Shown here: positions 9,131 through 17,111 of the stretch, in pieces
Numbering within the stretch: the first letter of the stretch is position 1
Layout of the letters: each line of letters starts with the position of its first letter
DNA from: CAVXEH01 sp963805645
GTDB taxonomy: Bacteria > Chloroflexota > Limnocylindria > QHBO01
Assembly (NCBI GenBank): GCA_963805645.1
Contig: CAWDVA010000002.1
Coordinates: 1-64,000 of the forward strand
Length of the DNA: 64,000 nt
Direction of reading: 5' to 3'
Made by a program: the position numbers and the translations under genes
Notes under the pieces: model-generated
Databases searched by the model: none
What the model saw: the letters and a program-made list of their open reading frames with translations, nothing else
What the model was told of the DNA's origin: nothing

Positions 9131-10180
9131 GTGGCGAGATCAGCACCGGCAACCAGGAAGCCTCGTCCGAGCCTCGAACGGCTCTACACCCAGGCGACGG
9201 ACCAGCTCCGCCGCCAGGCTCGCGCCACCCACGATCTCGCGGACCGGTACCGCGAGCAGTACCGCCGTCGGCTGGAGTCCTGGGTCGCGCTGCGCGGCCG
9301 GCTGGAGAACCGGGTCGCCGTCCGTCCCGGCACCGGCGCCCCGGCGAGCCAGCACCGCCGAGGCTCTGCCATCGAGACCATCCGGAACGAGCATGACGCG
9401 CTGGGACGCGAGCTCGGCATCCAGCAGGGCCAGCTGCAGCGCATCCAGGCCGCCGCCCGTCACCTCGACCTGCTGCACACCTACCTGCTCAGCGCGGACC
9501 CACAGGTCGGCGAGCCGTCCCTCACGGAGTCGGAGGATTCGCCGGAGAGCCTGCGCCTCCGGATCATCGAGGCCCAGGAGGGCGAGCGACAACGGCTCGC
9601 CGGGGAGGTCCACGACGGTCCTGCCCAGGTCCTCACCAACGCCATCTTCCAGGTCGAGTATCTCGACCGGGTGCTGGAAGCTGCCCCGCGTTCCGCCCAC
9701 GCGGAGCTGGCCTTCCTGCGCACCATGCTGCGCGACGGGCTCGACGATGTCCGCGGCTTCATCACCGAGCTGCGGCCCCCGGCGGTGGACGTGGGATTGG
9801 CCCAGGCGCTCAGCGACCGCGCCACGGAGTTCGGCGAGCGGCACGGGATCGCCACATCGGTGGCGGTCAACGGCATCGACGCGCGATTGAGCCCGGACGC
9901 CAAGGCATCCGTGGTGCGCATCGTCCAGGAGGCACTCCAGAACGTCCGCAAGCATTCCGCAGCGACCCAGGTGGGGATCACCCTGGAGGGCGACCACCTG
10001 GCCATCTCCGACAACGGACGCGGCTTCGACGTCATGCGGCTCGCCTCGGGAGCCAGCCGCAACTTCGGCCTGCAGTTCATGCGTGAACGGGCCGAGCTGA
10101 TGGGCGCGACGCTGCAGATCGAGTCACGCCAGGGCGAGGGGACCCGCATCCTGCTTCGCCTTCCCAACGGCACGCATTGA
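9131..10180 (+). CDS. NarL/DegS-type sensor histidine kinase, cytoplasmic
   Basis: A 349-residue kinase without membrane spans. Residues 1-140 form a basic, helical coiled-coil-like sensor region. The HisKA_3 dimerisation box reads EGERQRLAGEVHDGPAQVLT, with the phospho-accepting His in EVHDG, the DegS/LiaS signature. The HATPase region has IVQEALQNVRKHS (N box), ISDNGRGFD (G1) and NFGLQFMRERAELMG. It should phosphorylate the response regulator encoded 35 bases downstream. GTG 9131 is chosen because GAAGGG lies seven bases before it and because upstream sequence is non-coding in character; longer in-frame starts would run back into the preceding gene. Confidence 0.85.
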   Translation: MARSAPATRKPRPSLERLYTQATDQLRRQARATHDLADRYREQYRRRLESWVALRGRLENRVAVRPGTGAPASQHRRGSAIETIRNEHDALGRELGIQQGQLQRIQAAARHLDLLHTYLLSADPQVGEPSLTESEDSPESLRLRIIEAQEGERQRLAGEVHDGPAQVLTNAIFQVEYLDRVLEAAPRSAHAELAFLRTMLRDGLDDVRGFITELRPPAVDVGLAQALSDRATEFGERHGIATSVAVNGIDARLSPDAKASVVRIVQEALQNVRKHSAATQVGITLEGDHLAISDNGRGFDVMRLASGASRNFGLQFMRERAELMGATLQIESRQGEGTRILLRLPNGTH

Positions 10181-10215
10181 CACGCACCCAGACATCTTTC
10201 CAAGGAGGAGACATC

Positions 10216-10950
10216 GTGGTTGACCAGGCACAGGAGCGACGACGCGGCGGCGATCGCCGCAACGAAGGGGTGAAGTCCCGGATCGTCATCGTGGACGGGC
10301 ACACGCTCTTCCGGCGTGGCGTGCGCAACATCCTCGAGCTCGAGGGCGACATGGAGGTCGTGGGCGAGGCCGGCAACGGTCGCGAGGCGATCGCCATCGT
10401 CGAGGAGCTCACGCCCGACGTGATCCTCATGGACGCGGGCCTGCCCGCGCCCAACGGGATCGAGACCACCCAGCGGATCAAGCGCGAGCTGCCGCACACC
10501 GGGGTGATCGTCCTTGCCAGCAACGACGACGAGGACCAGCTCTTCGAGGCCATCAAGGCCGGCGCCGCGGCGTACGTCCTCAAGGACATCGACCCCACCG
10601 ACCTGATCGCCATCATCCGCCGCGTCCGCGCCGGCGAGTACCTGATCAACGACAAGGTCTTCGCGAAGCCATCGGTCGCCAGCCGGGTCCTCAAGGAGTT
10701 CCGCGAGCTGGCCGTCTACGGCAACGATGCGCAGCCGATCTTCGCGCCGCTCTCGCCGCGCGAGGTGGAGATCCTGGACAACATCGCCCAGGGCATGACC
10801 AACAAGCAGGTCGCCTACGCGCTGACCATCAGCGAGCAGACGGTGAAGAACCACATGTCCTCCATCCTGCGCAAGCTCAGCGTCAACGACCGCACCCAGG
10901 CCGTGGTGTACGCCATGCGCCAGGGCTGGATCAAGATCCCGGAGGACTGA
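10216..10950 (+). CDS. NarL/DegU-type response regulator (receiver plus LuxR HTH)
   Basis: A receiver domain (residues about 18-135) with phospho-acceptor in DVILMDAGLPAPNGIE and conserved Lys in AYVLKDIDP, followed by a LuxR-type HTH (PLSPREVEILDNIAQGMTNK, then ISEQTVKNHMSSILRKL). A strong AAGGAGG at 10202-10208 lies seven bases before GTG 10216, which fixes the start. Partner of the kinase just upstream. Odd point: the acidic pair that binds Mg2+ at the start of the receiver, usually DD, reads IVDGH, so one acid is Gly, and the usual Thr/Ser after strand 4 is in VLASN. Phosphorylation may therefore be weak or altered. Position at the head of the pilus locus suggests control of Tad genes. 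Confidence 0.88.
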   Translation: MVDQAQERRRGGDRRNEGVKSRIVIVDGHTLFRRGVRNILELEGDMEVVGEAGNGREAIAIVEELTPDVILMDAGLPAPNGIETTQRIKRELPHTGVIVLASNDDEDQLFEAIKAGAAAYVLKDIDPTDLIAIIRRVRAGEYLINDKVFAKPSVASRVLKEFRELAVYGNDAQPIFAPLSPREVEILDNIAQGMTNKQVAYALTISEQTVKNHMSSILRKLSVNDRTQAVVYAMRQGWIKIPED

Positions 10951-11063
10951 GCTCCTCAGACCCCATGGACAACCACGATGATCGAGTCGCGGACAGCAGC
11001 CCCGGCGCAGTCGCTCGCGTTCCCGGGCTGCTGCCTGCGACGTTCCACGACCCTCGCCGCATC

Positions 11064-11096
11064 GCAAGGCGGAGGGCAAGGTCGCGGCGGTAGAGT
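11064..11096 (+). promoter_or_regulatory. GCAAGG direct-repeat promoter box, copy 1
   Basis: GCAAGG at 11064-11069, GCAAGGTC at 11076-11083, TAGAGT at 11091-11096. The repeats are spaced 12 bases start to start and end seven bases before the -10-like hexamer, so they occupy the -35 region, as expected for an activator-dependent promoter. The same layout occurs at 20346 and 23306. The remaining 187-base gap between the response regulator and the next gene shows nothing else. Confidence 0.6.
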
Positions 11097-11137
11097 TCCG
11101 ACCGAAGGCCATTCGTTCCGCAAGGAGACCTCGACAC

Positions 11138-11671
11138 ATGTCGGGACGGTTCTCGCTCTCGTCGCTCTTCGGTCGCCGGCAGGCGCCGGAGGCGGAGGCG
11201 CCCGACGCGCTCATCGAGGCCACCGCGGGGCAGCTCCTCGAGGCGTTCCTTGCCTCGGAGCTGGTCCAGCTGCATCTTCGCGAAGAGTCTGGTCGCCTGA
11301 CCGATCTGCTCAACCGTGAAGCGCCGGTCGCATTCGACCGCACGGACGGCATGACGCCACCCGCGATCGACGATCTCCTGGTCGTCGTGCCGCCGCCCCA
11401 GACCACCGACGCGCAGCGCCGCCTCCACCGACCGGGCCACCCGGTCAAGGTGGTCATTGGTCCCTACGAGGTGGTGGGCCAGGCGCACGTCCCGCCAGGG
11501 GCGCAGCCGACCGGCTTCCTGCTTCGGACGAACCCGCGCTTCGTTCCGCTGACCGGTGCGACCATCCACTCCACGCTGGGCACCATCCCCGACCAGCACG
11601 TGGACGTGGCGATCGTCAACCTCCACGCCGCCGAGTCCTTCCGCGACCTGACGCCGGAGGACCAGGTCTAG
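11138..11671 (+). CDS. hypothetical protein, 177 aa, in the pilus locus
   Basis: Soluble, acidic and hydrophobic-patch protein with no motif I recognise. The N-terminus (FSLSSLFGRRQ) is basic and amphipathic; the centre carries RRLHRPGHPVKVVIGPYEVV, a beta-rich stretch, and the end is rich in Thr and Asp. AAGGAGA lies 11 bases before ATG 11138, supporting the start. It is preceded by the GCAAGG promoter box that also precedes two pseudopilin genes, so it probably belongs to the pilus regulon. No homologue or function can be stated from sequence alone. Confidence 0.65.
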   Translation: MSGRFSLSSLFGRRQAPEAEAPDALIEATAGQLLEAFLASELVQLHLREESGRLTDLLNREAPVAFDRTDGMTPPAIDDLLVVVPPPQTTDAQRRLHRPGHPVKVVIGPYEVVGQAHVPPGAQPTGFLLRTNPRFVPLTGATIHSTLGTIPDQHVDVAIVNLHAAESFRDLTPEDQV

Positions 11672-11851
11672 GCGCCACGGGTCTCTCGCAGCGGCCCGCC
11701 GCAAGTCCGGTCGAGGCCAGTACGGATGTTCCATGGAGCAGGCGCGGCAGGCTGCCTACGCTGCAGGCACGTCGACCGGCGGGTATCCCCGGGAGATGTT
11801 CATCCACGGCGGCCCAGGTGGCCTGGACCGTCGGGTCTCCTCCTCCGGTGC

Positions 11852-11893
11852 GGGGAGCCGAGCAGCAGCAGGCTCGGCTCCCCGTTCTCTGTG
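11852..11893 (+). terminator. rho-independent terminator-like hairpin
   Basis: A perfect 11-bp stem, GGGGAGCCGAG pairing with CTCGGCTCCCC around a ten-base CAG-rich loop, followed by GTTCTCTGTGT. It lies 180 bases after the stop of the 177-aa gene. The 400-base gap 11672-12072 also holds two near-identical 17-mers (GCCTACGCTGCAGGCAC at 11754 and one mismatch at 12023), so a short untranslated transcript ending at this hairpin is possible. Confidence 0.6.
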
Positions 11894-12072
11894 TCCGATT
11901 CCGGCGCGTCCGGGCACCGAGGCCCTAACGAATGCCTTGACACCGGGGGCCTTCTGGTAGAAGGTACGGCCGCGGTTCCGGCATCTTGGGACCATCGGGC
12001 CATTCATTCTCGCAACCCGGTGGCCTACGCTGCTGGCACCAATCCTTCAGGAAAGGAGGTACCCGTCTAAAC

Positions 12073-12258
12073 ATGCTTCAGATCATCAGCACTCTTCTCA
12101 TGCAGCTGCGGCGCAAGGATGAGGAAGGCCAGACGCTCGTCGAGTACGGTCTGCTTCTCGCCCTCATCGCCATCATCGTGATCGTCGCCCTTCTGTTCCT
12201 GGGCCCGATCGTGAGCCAGATCTTCAGCAACGTCGCAACGAACCTGCAGGGCGCCTAA
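12073..12258 (+). CDS. flp: Flp/Fap-type pilin
   Basis: A 61-residue pilin precursor. The N-terminal leader MLQIISTLLMQLRRKDEEGQ ends in a Gly before TLVEYGLLLALIAIIVIVAL, so the prepilin peptidase site is G-Q-T-L-V-E-Y with the conserved Glu at mature position five and the Tyr typical of Flp pilins. The rest is a single hydrophobic helix with a short polar tail. AAAGGAGGT lies 12 bases upstream. A strong terminator follows at 12285, so the pilin has its own highly expressed transcript ahead of the assembly genes. No prepilin peptidase gene (cpaA/tadV) is visible in the window. Confidence 0.9.
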   Translation: MLQIISTLLMQLRRKDEEGQTLVEYGLLLALIAIIVIVALLFLGPIVSQIFSNVATNLQGA

Positions 12259-12284
12259 GTCCCTCGCGTTCGACACGACATGCG

Positions 12285-12318
12285 GAGCCCCCGGCGCCTG
12301 CCGGGGGCTCTTTCGCTT
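12285..12318 (+). terminator. rho-independent terminator after the pilin gene
   Basis: Perfect 11-bp stem GAGCCCCCGGC / GCCGGGGGCTC with a four-base loop GCCT, followed by TTTCGCTTCT. It sits 26 bases after the pilin stop and separates pilin transcription from cpaB. Confidence 0.85.
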
Positions 12319-12415
12319 CTCTCGAGTCTTGGTTCCATTGCTTCTGCCGGGTTTGCGGGTACCACTCGGCGGTAGCCCACAAGTCCGGTCGTCCCCGGAT
12401 GACAGCAGCCCCTAG

Positions 12416-12436
12416 ACTGTTGACCGTAGTCACCTT
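12416..12436 (+). promoter_or_regulatory. shared promoter element ACTGTTGACCG-4-CACCTT, copy 2
   Basis: Same two blocks and same spacing as at 9031-9051. Here the element lies 66 bases before the cpaB ATG at 12502, in a place where the operon promoter is expected between the pilin terminator and cpaB. Confidence 0.4.
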
Positions 12437-12501
12437 AGGCTGCATTTCTACGCGACCCTTGATGTTGATTCCATCCTCCGAGCTGCAAGGGGAATACGTT
12501 C

Positions 12502-14631
12502 GTGAAGCGATCGAACCGCCTGGTCATCTTCGTTGGCGTGCTGCTCGCCATCCTGGCGTTCGTCGGCATCGTCATCGTGCTGAACAACAACACCGGGACA
12601 AACGGCGGGGGCGGCACTGCCGAGGCGACACCAACGACCGTAGCGGTCCTCGTCGCGAAGCAGGACATCGCCATCGGTGACGCGGTCACGCCTGACATGG
12701 TTGAGGTGAAGCGCGTCGATCCCTCCGGAGTGCAGGGCACTCGCCTGGCGGATCCCTCGCAGGTCGGCGGCCGGCCCGCGATCGTCGCGGTCCCGGCAGG
12801 TTCGCAGGTGAACCAGCAGACCTTCGGCGGCGTGGGCAACACCTGTATCAGCTGCATGCTGGAGGCAGGCGAGGTTGCCATCCCGGTCCAGGTCGACAAG
12901 GTCACCGGGCTCGACTTCCTGGTGCAGCCGGGGGACCACGTGGACGTCATCGTGTCGATCCAGCTGCCGTCAACACTCAGCCCGGCTGGCGGCACCCTGC
13001 GCTCTGTGAAGGTCGTCCTGCAGGACAAGCGGGTCCTGTTCGTGAGCGCGCGGAACGCCGCCACGCAGCCGGTCGTGACGCCACGCCCCGGAGCGAGCCC
13101 CGGCGCCGCTGCGACCCCGGTTCCGACTCCAAGCACGGCCGTGGTGGTCATCGCCGGGAGCGCCCAGGACGCCGAAGTCCTTCGCTACGCCGCGCGTGAC
13201 GAGACGGAGTACCAGGGGACCGGCACCTCCGCGGTCGTGGCCCTGATGATTCGGGCCACCGGCGACAGCGACGTGGCTACCACGACGGGCATCACGATCA
13301 ACGAGCTGATCAAGCAGTACGGACTGCTGGTCCCGCAGGAGATCGCGCTGCCAACCGCCGAGCCCAGCCCGGTAGGCCGGACCACGAGCACAAGCTGGAA
13401 CCCGATCATGATCAAGGTCCTCATCGTCGACGACATCCCCGAGACGCGCGACCACCTGACGAAGCTCCTGGGCTTCGAGCAGGAGATCGACGTGGCCGGG
13501 ACCGCCGGCTCCGGCGAAGAGGCGATCCAGATGGCCATGGACATGCGTCCGGACGTCATCGTCATGGACATCAACATGCCCGGCATGGACGGGGTGGCCG
13601 CCTCGGAGATCATCTCCCAGCGGCTGCCCACCACGCCCGTCATCATGATGAGCGTCCACGGCGAGGCGGAGAGCCTGCGACGGGCCATGCTGGCCGGCGC
13701 GCGCGAGTTCCTGGTCAAGCCGTTCTCCGGCGACGAGTTCGCCCAGAGCATCAAGGCGGTCTACGAGCGCGAGCTCGCCCGGAGCGCCCAGCTCCAGGCG
13801 ACGATGCCGGCCCAGCCGGCCGTCGAGGCCCAGGCGACCACCGACGTCGAGGACCACCAGGTCATCGCGATCTTCTCGCCCAAGGGCGGCGCGGGACGCA
13901 CCACCATTGCCACGAACCTCGCGCTTGCCATCAAGAAGGAGACGGACGCGCGCGTCTGCCTCGTCGACGCCAACCTGCAGTTCGGCGACGTCGGCGTCCT
14001 GCTCAACCTCAACCCCAAGAACCGGTCGATCCTGGATGCGGTGGAGGGTGGCGAGCCGGACGGCGACATCATCGACTCGGTGGTCGTCGACCACTCGACC
14101 GGGATCCGCGTCCTCCTGGCGCCCCCCTCGCCGGAGGGAGCGGACCTGGTGACCCCGGTATACCTGCGCAAGATCATCGACCACCTGCGGGTCGGCCACG
14201 ACTTCGTGGTCGTGGACCTGCCCTCCACGCTGAACGACCACTCACTGTCCGTGATGGACGCGGCCGACACCATCGTGGTGCTCTGCGCGCTGGAGATCAC
14301 GACCATCAAGAACGTGCGCCTCTTCCTGGAGGTCGCGGACCAGCTGGAGTACGACCGCGGCAAGATCCGGCTGGTCATCAACCGCGCCGATGCGGCGCAG
14401 GGCATTCGCATGGGCGACGTGGAGGCATCCATTCGCCGGCCCATCGACGGTTCCATCGTCTCGGACGGTCGACTCGCGGTGCTCGCCGTGAATCGCGGCG
14501 TGCCGTTCGTCGTATCCCACCCGGACAATTCGCTCTCCAAGGACATTCTCACGCTCGCGCGGACGCTCACGGGCGAATCCGGCGCTGCCACGGAAAAGCC
14601 AACCAAGCGAGGACTCTTCGCACGCCACTGA
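12502..14631 (+). CDS. cpaB-cpaE: CpaB fused in frame to receiver-CpaE/TadZ ATPase
   Basis: One 709-residue frame. Residues 1-302 are CpaB: an N-terminal span (LVIFVGVLLAILAFVGIVIV), an SAF-like region starting VAVLVAKQDIAIGDAVTPDM, and the RcpC/CpaB core GLDFLVQPGDHVDVIVSIQL. Residues 303-709 are CpaE/TadZ: a receiver domain (KVLIVDDIPETRDHL; phospho-acceptor in VIVMDINMPGMDG; Lys in FLVKPFSG) then a ParA-like ATPase with deviant Walker A FSPKGGAGRTTIATNLALA. CpaB normally spans the membrane and CpaE localises the pilus machine; they are usually separate genes. An internal ATG at 13408 would start a normal CpaE, and a TAG one base out of frame lies just before it, so the fusion may come from one extra base. 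No obvious ribosome site precedes 13408. Confidence 0.8.
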   Translation: MKRSNRLVIFVGVLLAILAFVGIVIVLNNNTGTNGGGGTAEATPTTVAVLVAKQDIAIGDAVTPDMVEVKRVDPSGVQGTRLADPSQVGGRPAIVAVPAGSQVNQQTFGGVGNTCISCMLEAGEVAIPVQVDKVTGLDFLVQPGDHVDVIVSIQLPSTLSPAGGTLRSVKVVLQDKRVLFVSARNAATQPVVTPRPGASPGAAATPVPTPSTAVVVIAGSAQDAEVLRYAARDETEYQGTGTSAVVALMIRATGDSDVATTTGITINELIKQYGLLVPQEIALPTAEPSPVGRTTSTSWNPIMIKVLIVDDIPETRDHLTKLLGFEQEIDVAGTAGSGEEAIQMAMDMRPDVIVMDINMPGMDGVAASEIISQRLPTTPVIMMSVHGEAESLRRAMLAGAREFLVKPFSGDEFAQSIKAVYERELARSAQLQATMPAQPAVEAQATTDVEDHQVIAIFSPKGGAGRTTIATNLALAIKKETDARVCLVDANLQFGDVGVLLNLNPKNRSILDAVEGGEPDGDIIDSVVVDHSTGIRVLLAPPSPEGADLVTPVYLRKIIDHLRVGHDFVVVDLPSTLNDHSLSVMDAADTIVVLCALEITTIKNVRLFLEVADQLEYDRGKIRLVINRADAAQGIRMGDVEASIRRPIDGSIVSDGRLAVLAVNRGVPFVVSHPDNSLSKDILTLARTLTGESGAATEKPTKRGLFARH

Positions 14632-14647
14632 CGGGAAGGACTAGGAC

Positions 14648-16093
14648 ATGTCTCTGCTGAAGAGGATCGAGCGGGCGCGGCCCGCCGCCGAGGGAGATCC
14701 GCAGGTTCCGGCGACCACGACCCAGCCGTCGTCACAGACGCCGGCGCCGTCCGGGCCCGGACAGGTCGGGCCGCCGGTCCAGGCCGGCCAGACGACGGCC
14801 GCCGGGCGGCCGTTCCTGGGTGCGATGCCGGCCCGCGAGTCCTTCCGCGAGGCGAAGTACCGCGTTCAGAACCGCCTGATCAACGAGCTCGATCCCAAGC
14901 TGGACGTGACCAACCAGGTCGAGGTCCGGCGCCAGATCGAGGAGCTCTTCGGCAAGATCGCCGACGAGGAGGGCCTGGCCCTCACCCGCGCCGAGCGCGT
15001 CCGGATGCTCGAGCAGATCACCGACGAGATCCTGGGCCTTGGCCCGCTGGAGCCGCTCCTGCGCGACGAGACCATCACCGAGGTGATGGTGAACGGCCCG
15101 CAGCAGGTCTACATCGAGCGCGAGGGTCGCCTGGAGCTCACCAACGTGACGTTCCAGAACGACGAGCACGTGATGAAGATCATCCAGCGGATCATCGCCC
15201 CCATTGGCCGGCGCGTGGACGAGTCCAGCCCCATGGTGGACGCCCGCCTGGCCGATGGCTCCCGCGTGAACGCCGTGATCCCGCCCCTCTCCCTGGTGGG
15301 TCCGGTGATCACCATCCGGAAGTTCGCGGCCACCCCGTACACGGTCGAGGACCTCATCCGGTTCGGCACCGCCACCCCCGAGATGTTCGAGTTCCTGGAG
15401 GCCTGCGTGAAGGCCCGCCTCAACATCTTCGTCTCCGGCGGCACCGGCTCCGGGAAGACGACCGAGCTGAACATCCTCTCCTCGTTCATCCCCGATGACG
15501 AGCGGATCGTGACCATCGAGGACGCGGCGGAGCTCCAGCTGCGGCAGGAGCACGTCATCACCCTGGAGTCCCGGCCCTCCAACATCGAGGGCAAGGGCGC
15601 CGTTCCCATCCGGGAGCTGGTGCGGAACGCCCTCCGCATGCGGCCCGACCGGATCATCGTCGGAGAGTGCCGATCCGGGGAAGCGCTGGACATGCTCCAG
15701 GCCATGAACACCGGCCACGATGGCTCCATGTCCACCGGCCACGCCAACTCGCCGCGCGACATGCTCTCCCGCCTGGAGACCATGGTCCTCATGGCGGGGA
15801 TGGATCTGCCGCTGCGGGCCATCCGTGAGCAGATCGCCTCGGCCGTGGATCTCATCGTCCACCAGAACCGCCTCAAGGATGGCTCGCGCAAGATCGTGAA
15901 CATCACCGAGGTCCAGGGGATGGAGGGCGACGTCATCGTCATGCAGGACATCTTCGTGTTCGAGCAGACGGGCGTCGTGGAGGGCAAGATCGAGGGCAAG
16001 CTGCGCCCAACCGGAATCCGTCCCAAGTTCGTCGAGAAGTTCGACGCCGCAGGCATCCACCTGCCGCCGAACGTCTTCGGCTCCCCGTTCTAG
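14648..16093 (+). CDS. cpaF: Tad pilus assembly ATPase TadA/CpaF
   Basis: A 481-residue type II/IV secretion ATPase that powers Flp pilus assembly. The first 55 residues are a Pro/Gln-rich linker. The N-terminal domain includes ITDEILGLGPLEPLLRDETI and EVMVNGPQQVYIEREGRLEL; Walker A is FVSGGTGSGKTTELNILSSF, followed by the Asp box region IVTIEDAAELQL, Walker B DRIIVGECRSGEALDMLQ and the His box GSMSTGHANSPRDMLSRLE. All catalytic motifs are present. GGAAGGAC lies shortly before ATG 14648; the gene starts 16 bases after the CpaE stop, and tadB follows 15 bases after its end. Confidence 0.95.
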   Translation: MSLLKRIERARPAAEGDPQVPATTTQPSSQTPAPSGPGQVGPPVQAGQTTAAGRPFLGAMPARESFREAKYRVQNRLINELDPKLDVTNQVEVRRQIEELFGKIADEEGLALTRAERVRMLEQITDEILGLGPLEPLLRDETITEVMVNGPQQVYIEREGRLELTNVTFQNDEHVMKIIQRIIAPIGRRVDESSPMVDARLADGSRVNAVIPPLSLVGPVITIRKFAATPYTVEDLIRFGTATPEMFEFLEACVKARLNIFVSGGTGSGKTTELNILSSFIPDDERIVTIEDAAELQLRQEHVITLESRPSNIEGKGAVPIRELVRNALRMRPDRIIVGECRSGEALDMLQAMNTGHDGSMSTGHANSPRDMLSRLETMVLMAGMDLPLRAIREQIASAVDLIVHQNRLKDGSRKIVNITEVQGMEGDVIVMQDIFVFEQTGVVEGKIEGKLRPTGIRPKFVEKFDAAGIHLPPNVFGSPF

Positions 16094-16108
16094 AGAGGAA
16101 GCACCCGG

Positions 16109-17107
16109 ATGGACATGCTCCCCTTCGCCATTGCGGGCCTTGCCGCCGGCGCCGTGCTGCTCATCGCAGTCGGGATCGCGATGAGCGGCAGCACGGGTGG
16201 CGTCGCCTCGCGGCTGGAGCGATACGCGTCCGCACGCGGTGAGTCGACGGTATCTGAAGGATCCGACGGCGAGCGCGACTCGGCGCTCGTGACCGGGCTG
16301 TCTCGGATGATGGAGCGCCGGGACATGGCCGCGCGCCTCGGGACGGAGCTGGCACGGGCGGACCTGAAGATGCGCCCGGCGGAGTTCGTCGTCCTGTGGC
16401 TGGCCTCTCCCCTCGTGTTCACCGCGGTGGCCTTCCTGCTCGGCCAGGTCTTCGGTGGATTGCGCAACATCATCGCCCTTGCCCTCGTGTTCGCGCTCGG
16501 CGCGTACTTCCCGAGGTTCTACATCAAGCGTCGGCAGGGACAGCGCCTCAAGGCGTTCAGCCAGCAGCTGCCGGACACGATCACCCTGCTGGCGAACTCG
16601 CTGCGGGCGGGCTCCTCGTTCCTGCAGGGCATCGAGCTGGTCACCCGCGAAGCGCGACCGCCCATCTCGGAGGAGTTCGAACGGGTCGTGCGCGAGATGG
16701 CGCTGGGCATGTCGCTGCAACCGGCGCTCAACAACCTCTCGCGCCGCGTTGCGAGCGAGGACCTGGAGCTGATGGTCACCGCCATCAACATCCAGAGCCA
16801 GGTCGGCGGCAACCTTGCCACGGTCCTCGATGCCATCGCCTACACCATTCGCGAGCGCGTGCGCATCCAGGGCGAGATCCAGACCCTCACGGCCATGCAG
16901 CGCTACTCGGGCTACGTGATCACCCTGCTCCCGGTGGGCCTGGCCGGCATTCTCTTCCTGGTGAGTCCGACCTACATCACACCCATGCTGCAGCGGCCGC
17001 CCGAGGCGTTCGGCCTTCCGCTGGGCTTCCTCTTCTTCGGAATCGGCCTGCTGAGCATGGGCATGGGCTACGTGCTCATCCGCCGCATCGTCGACATCAA
17101 GGTGTAG
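16109..17107 (+). CDS. tadB: Tad pilus inner-membrane platform protein TadB
   Basis: A 332-residue type II secretion F-domain protein. One span at residues 4-25, two spans near 90-135, the cytoplasmic GspF domain (QQLPDTITLLANSLRAGSSF, then FERVVREMALGMSLQPALNN and DLELMVTAINIQSQVGGNLA) and two C-terminal spans (ITLLPVGLAGILFLVSPTYI). TadB and TadC form the membrane base on which TadA acts. It follows cpaF closely and is four bases from tadC. GAGAGGAAG upstream of ATG 16109 gives a ribosome site. Confidence 0.93.
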   Translation: MDMLPFAIAGLAAGAVLLIAVGIAMSGSTGGVASRLERYASARGESTVSEGSDGERDSALVTGLSRMMERRDMAARLGTELARADLKMRPAEFVVLWLASPLVFTAVAFLLGQVFGGLRNIIALALVFALGAYFPRFYIKRRQGQRLKAFSQQLPDTITLLANSLRAGSSFLQGIELVTREARPPISEEFERVVREMALGMSLQPALNNLSRRVASEDLELMVTAINIQSQVGGNLATVLDAIAYTIRERVRIQGEIQTLTAMQRYSGYVITLLPVGLAGILFLVSPTYITPMLQRPPEAFGLPLGFLFFGIGLLSMGMGYVLIRRIVDIKV

Positions 17108-17111
17108 AGCC

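Noticed and set aside
11733..11960. 75-codon frame beginning MEQARQAAYAAGTSTGGYP.
   Set aside because: It runs through the terminator hairpin at 11852 and has no ribosome site; at most a shorter peptide could be real.
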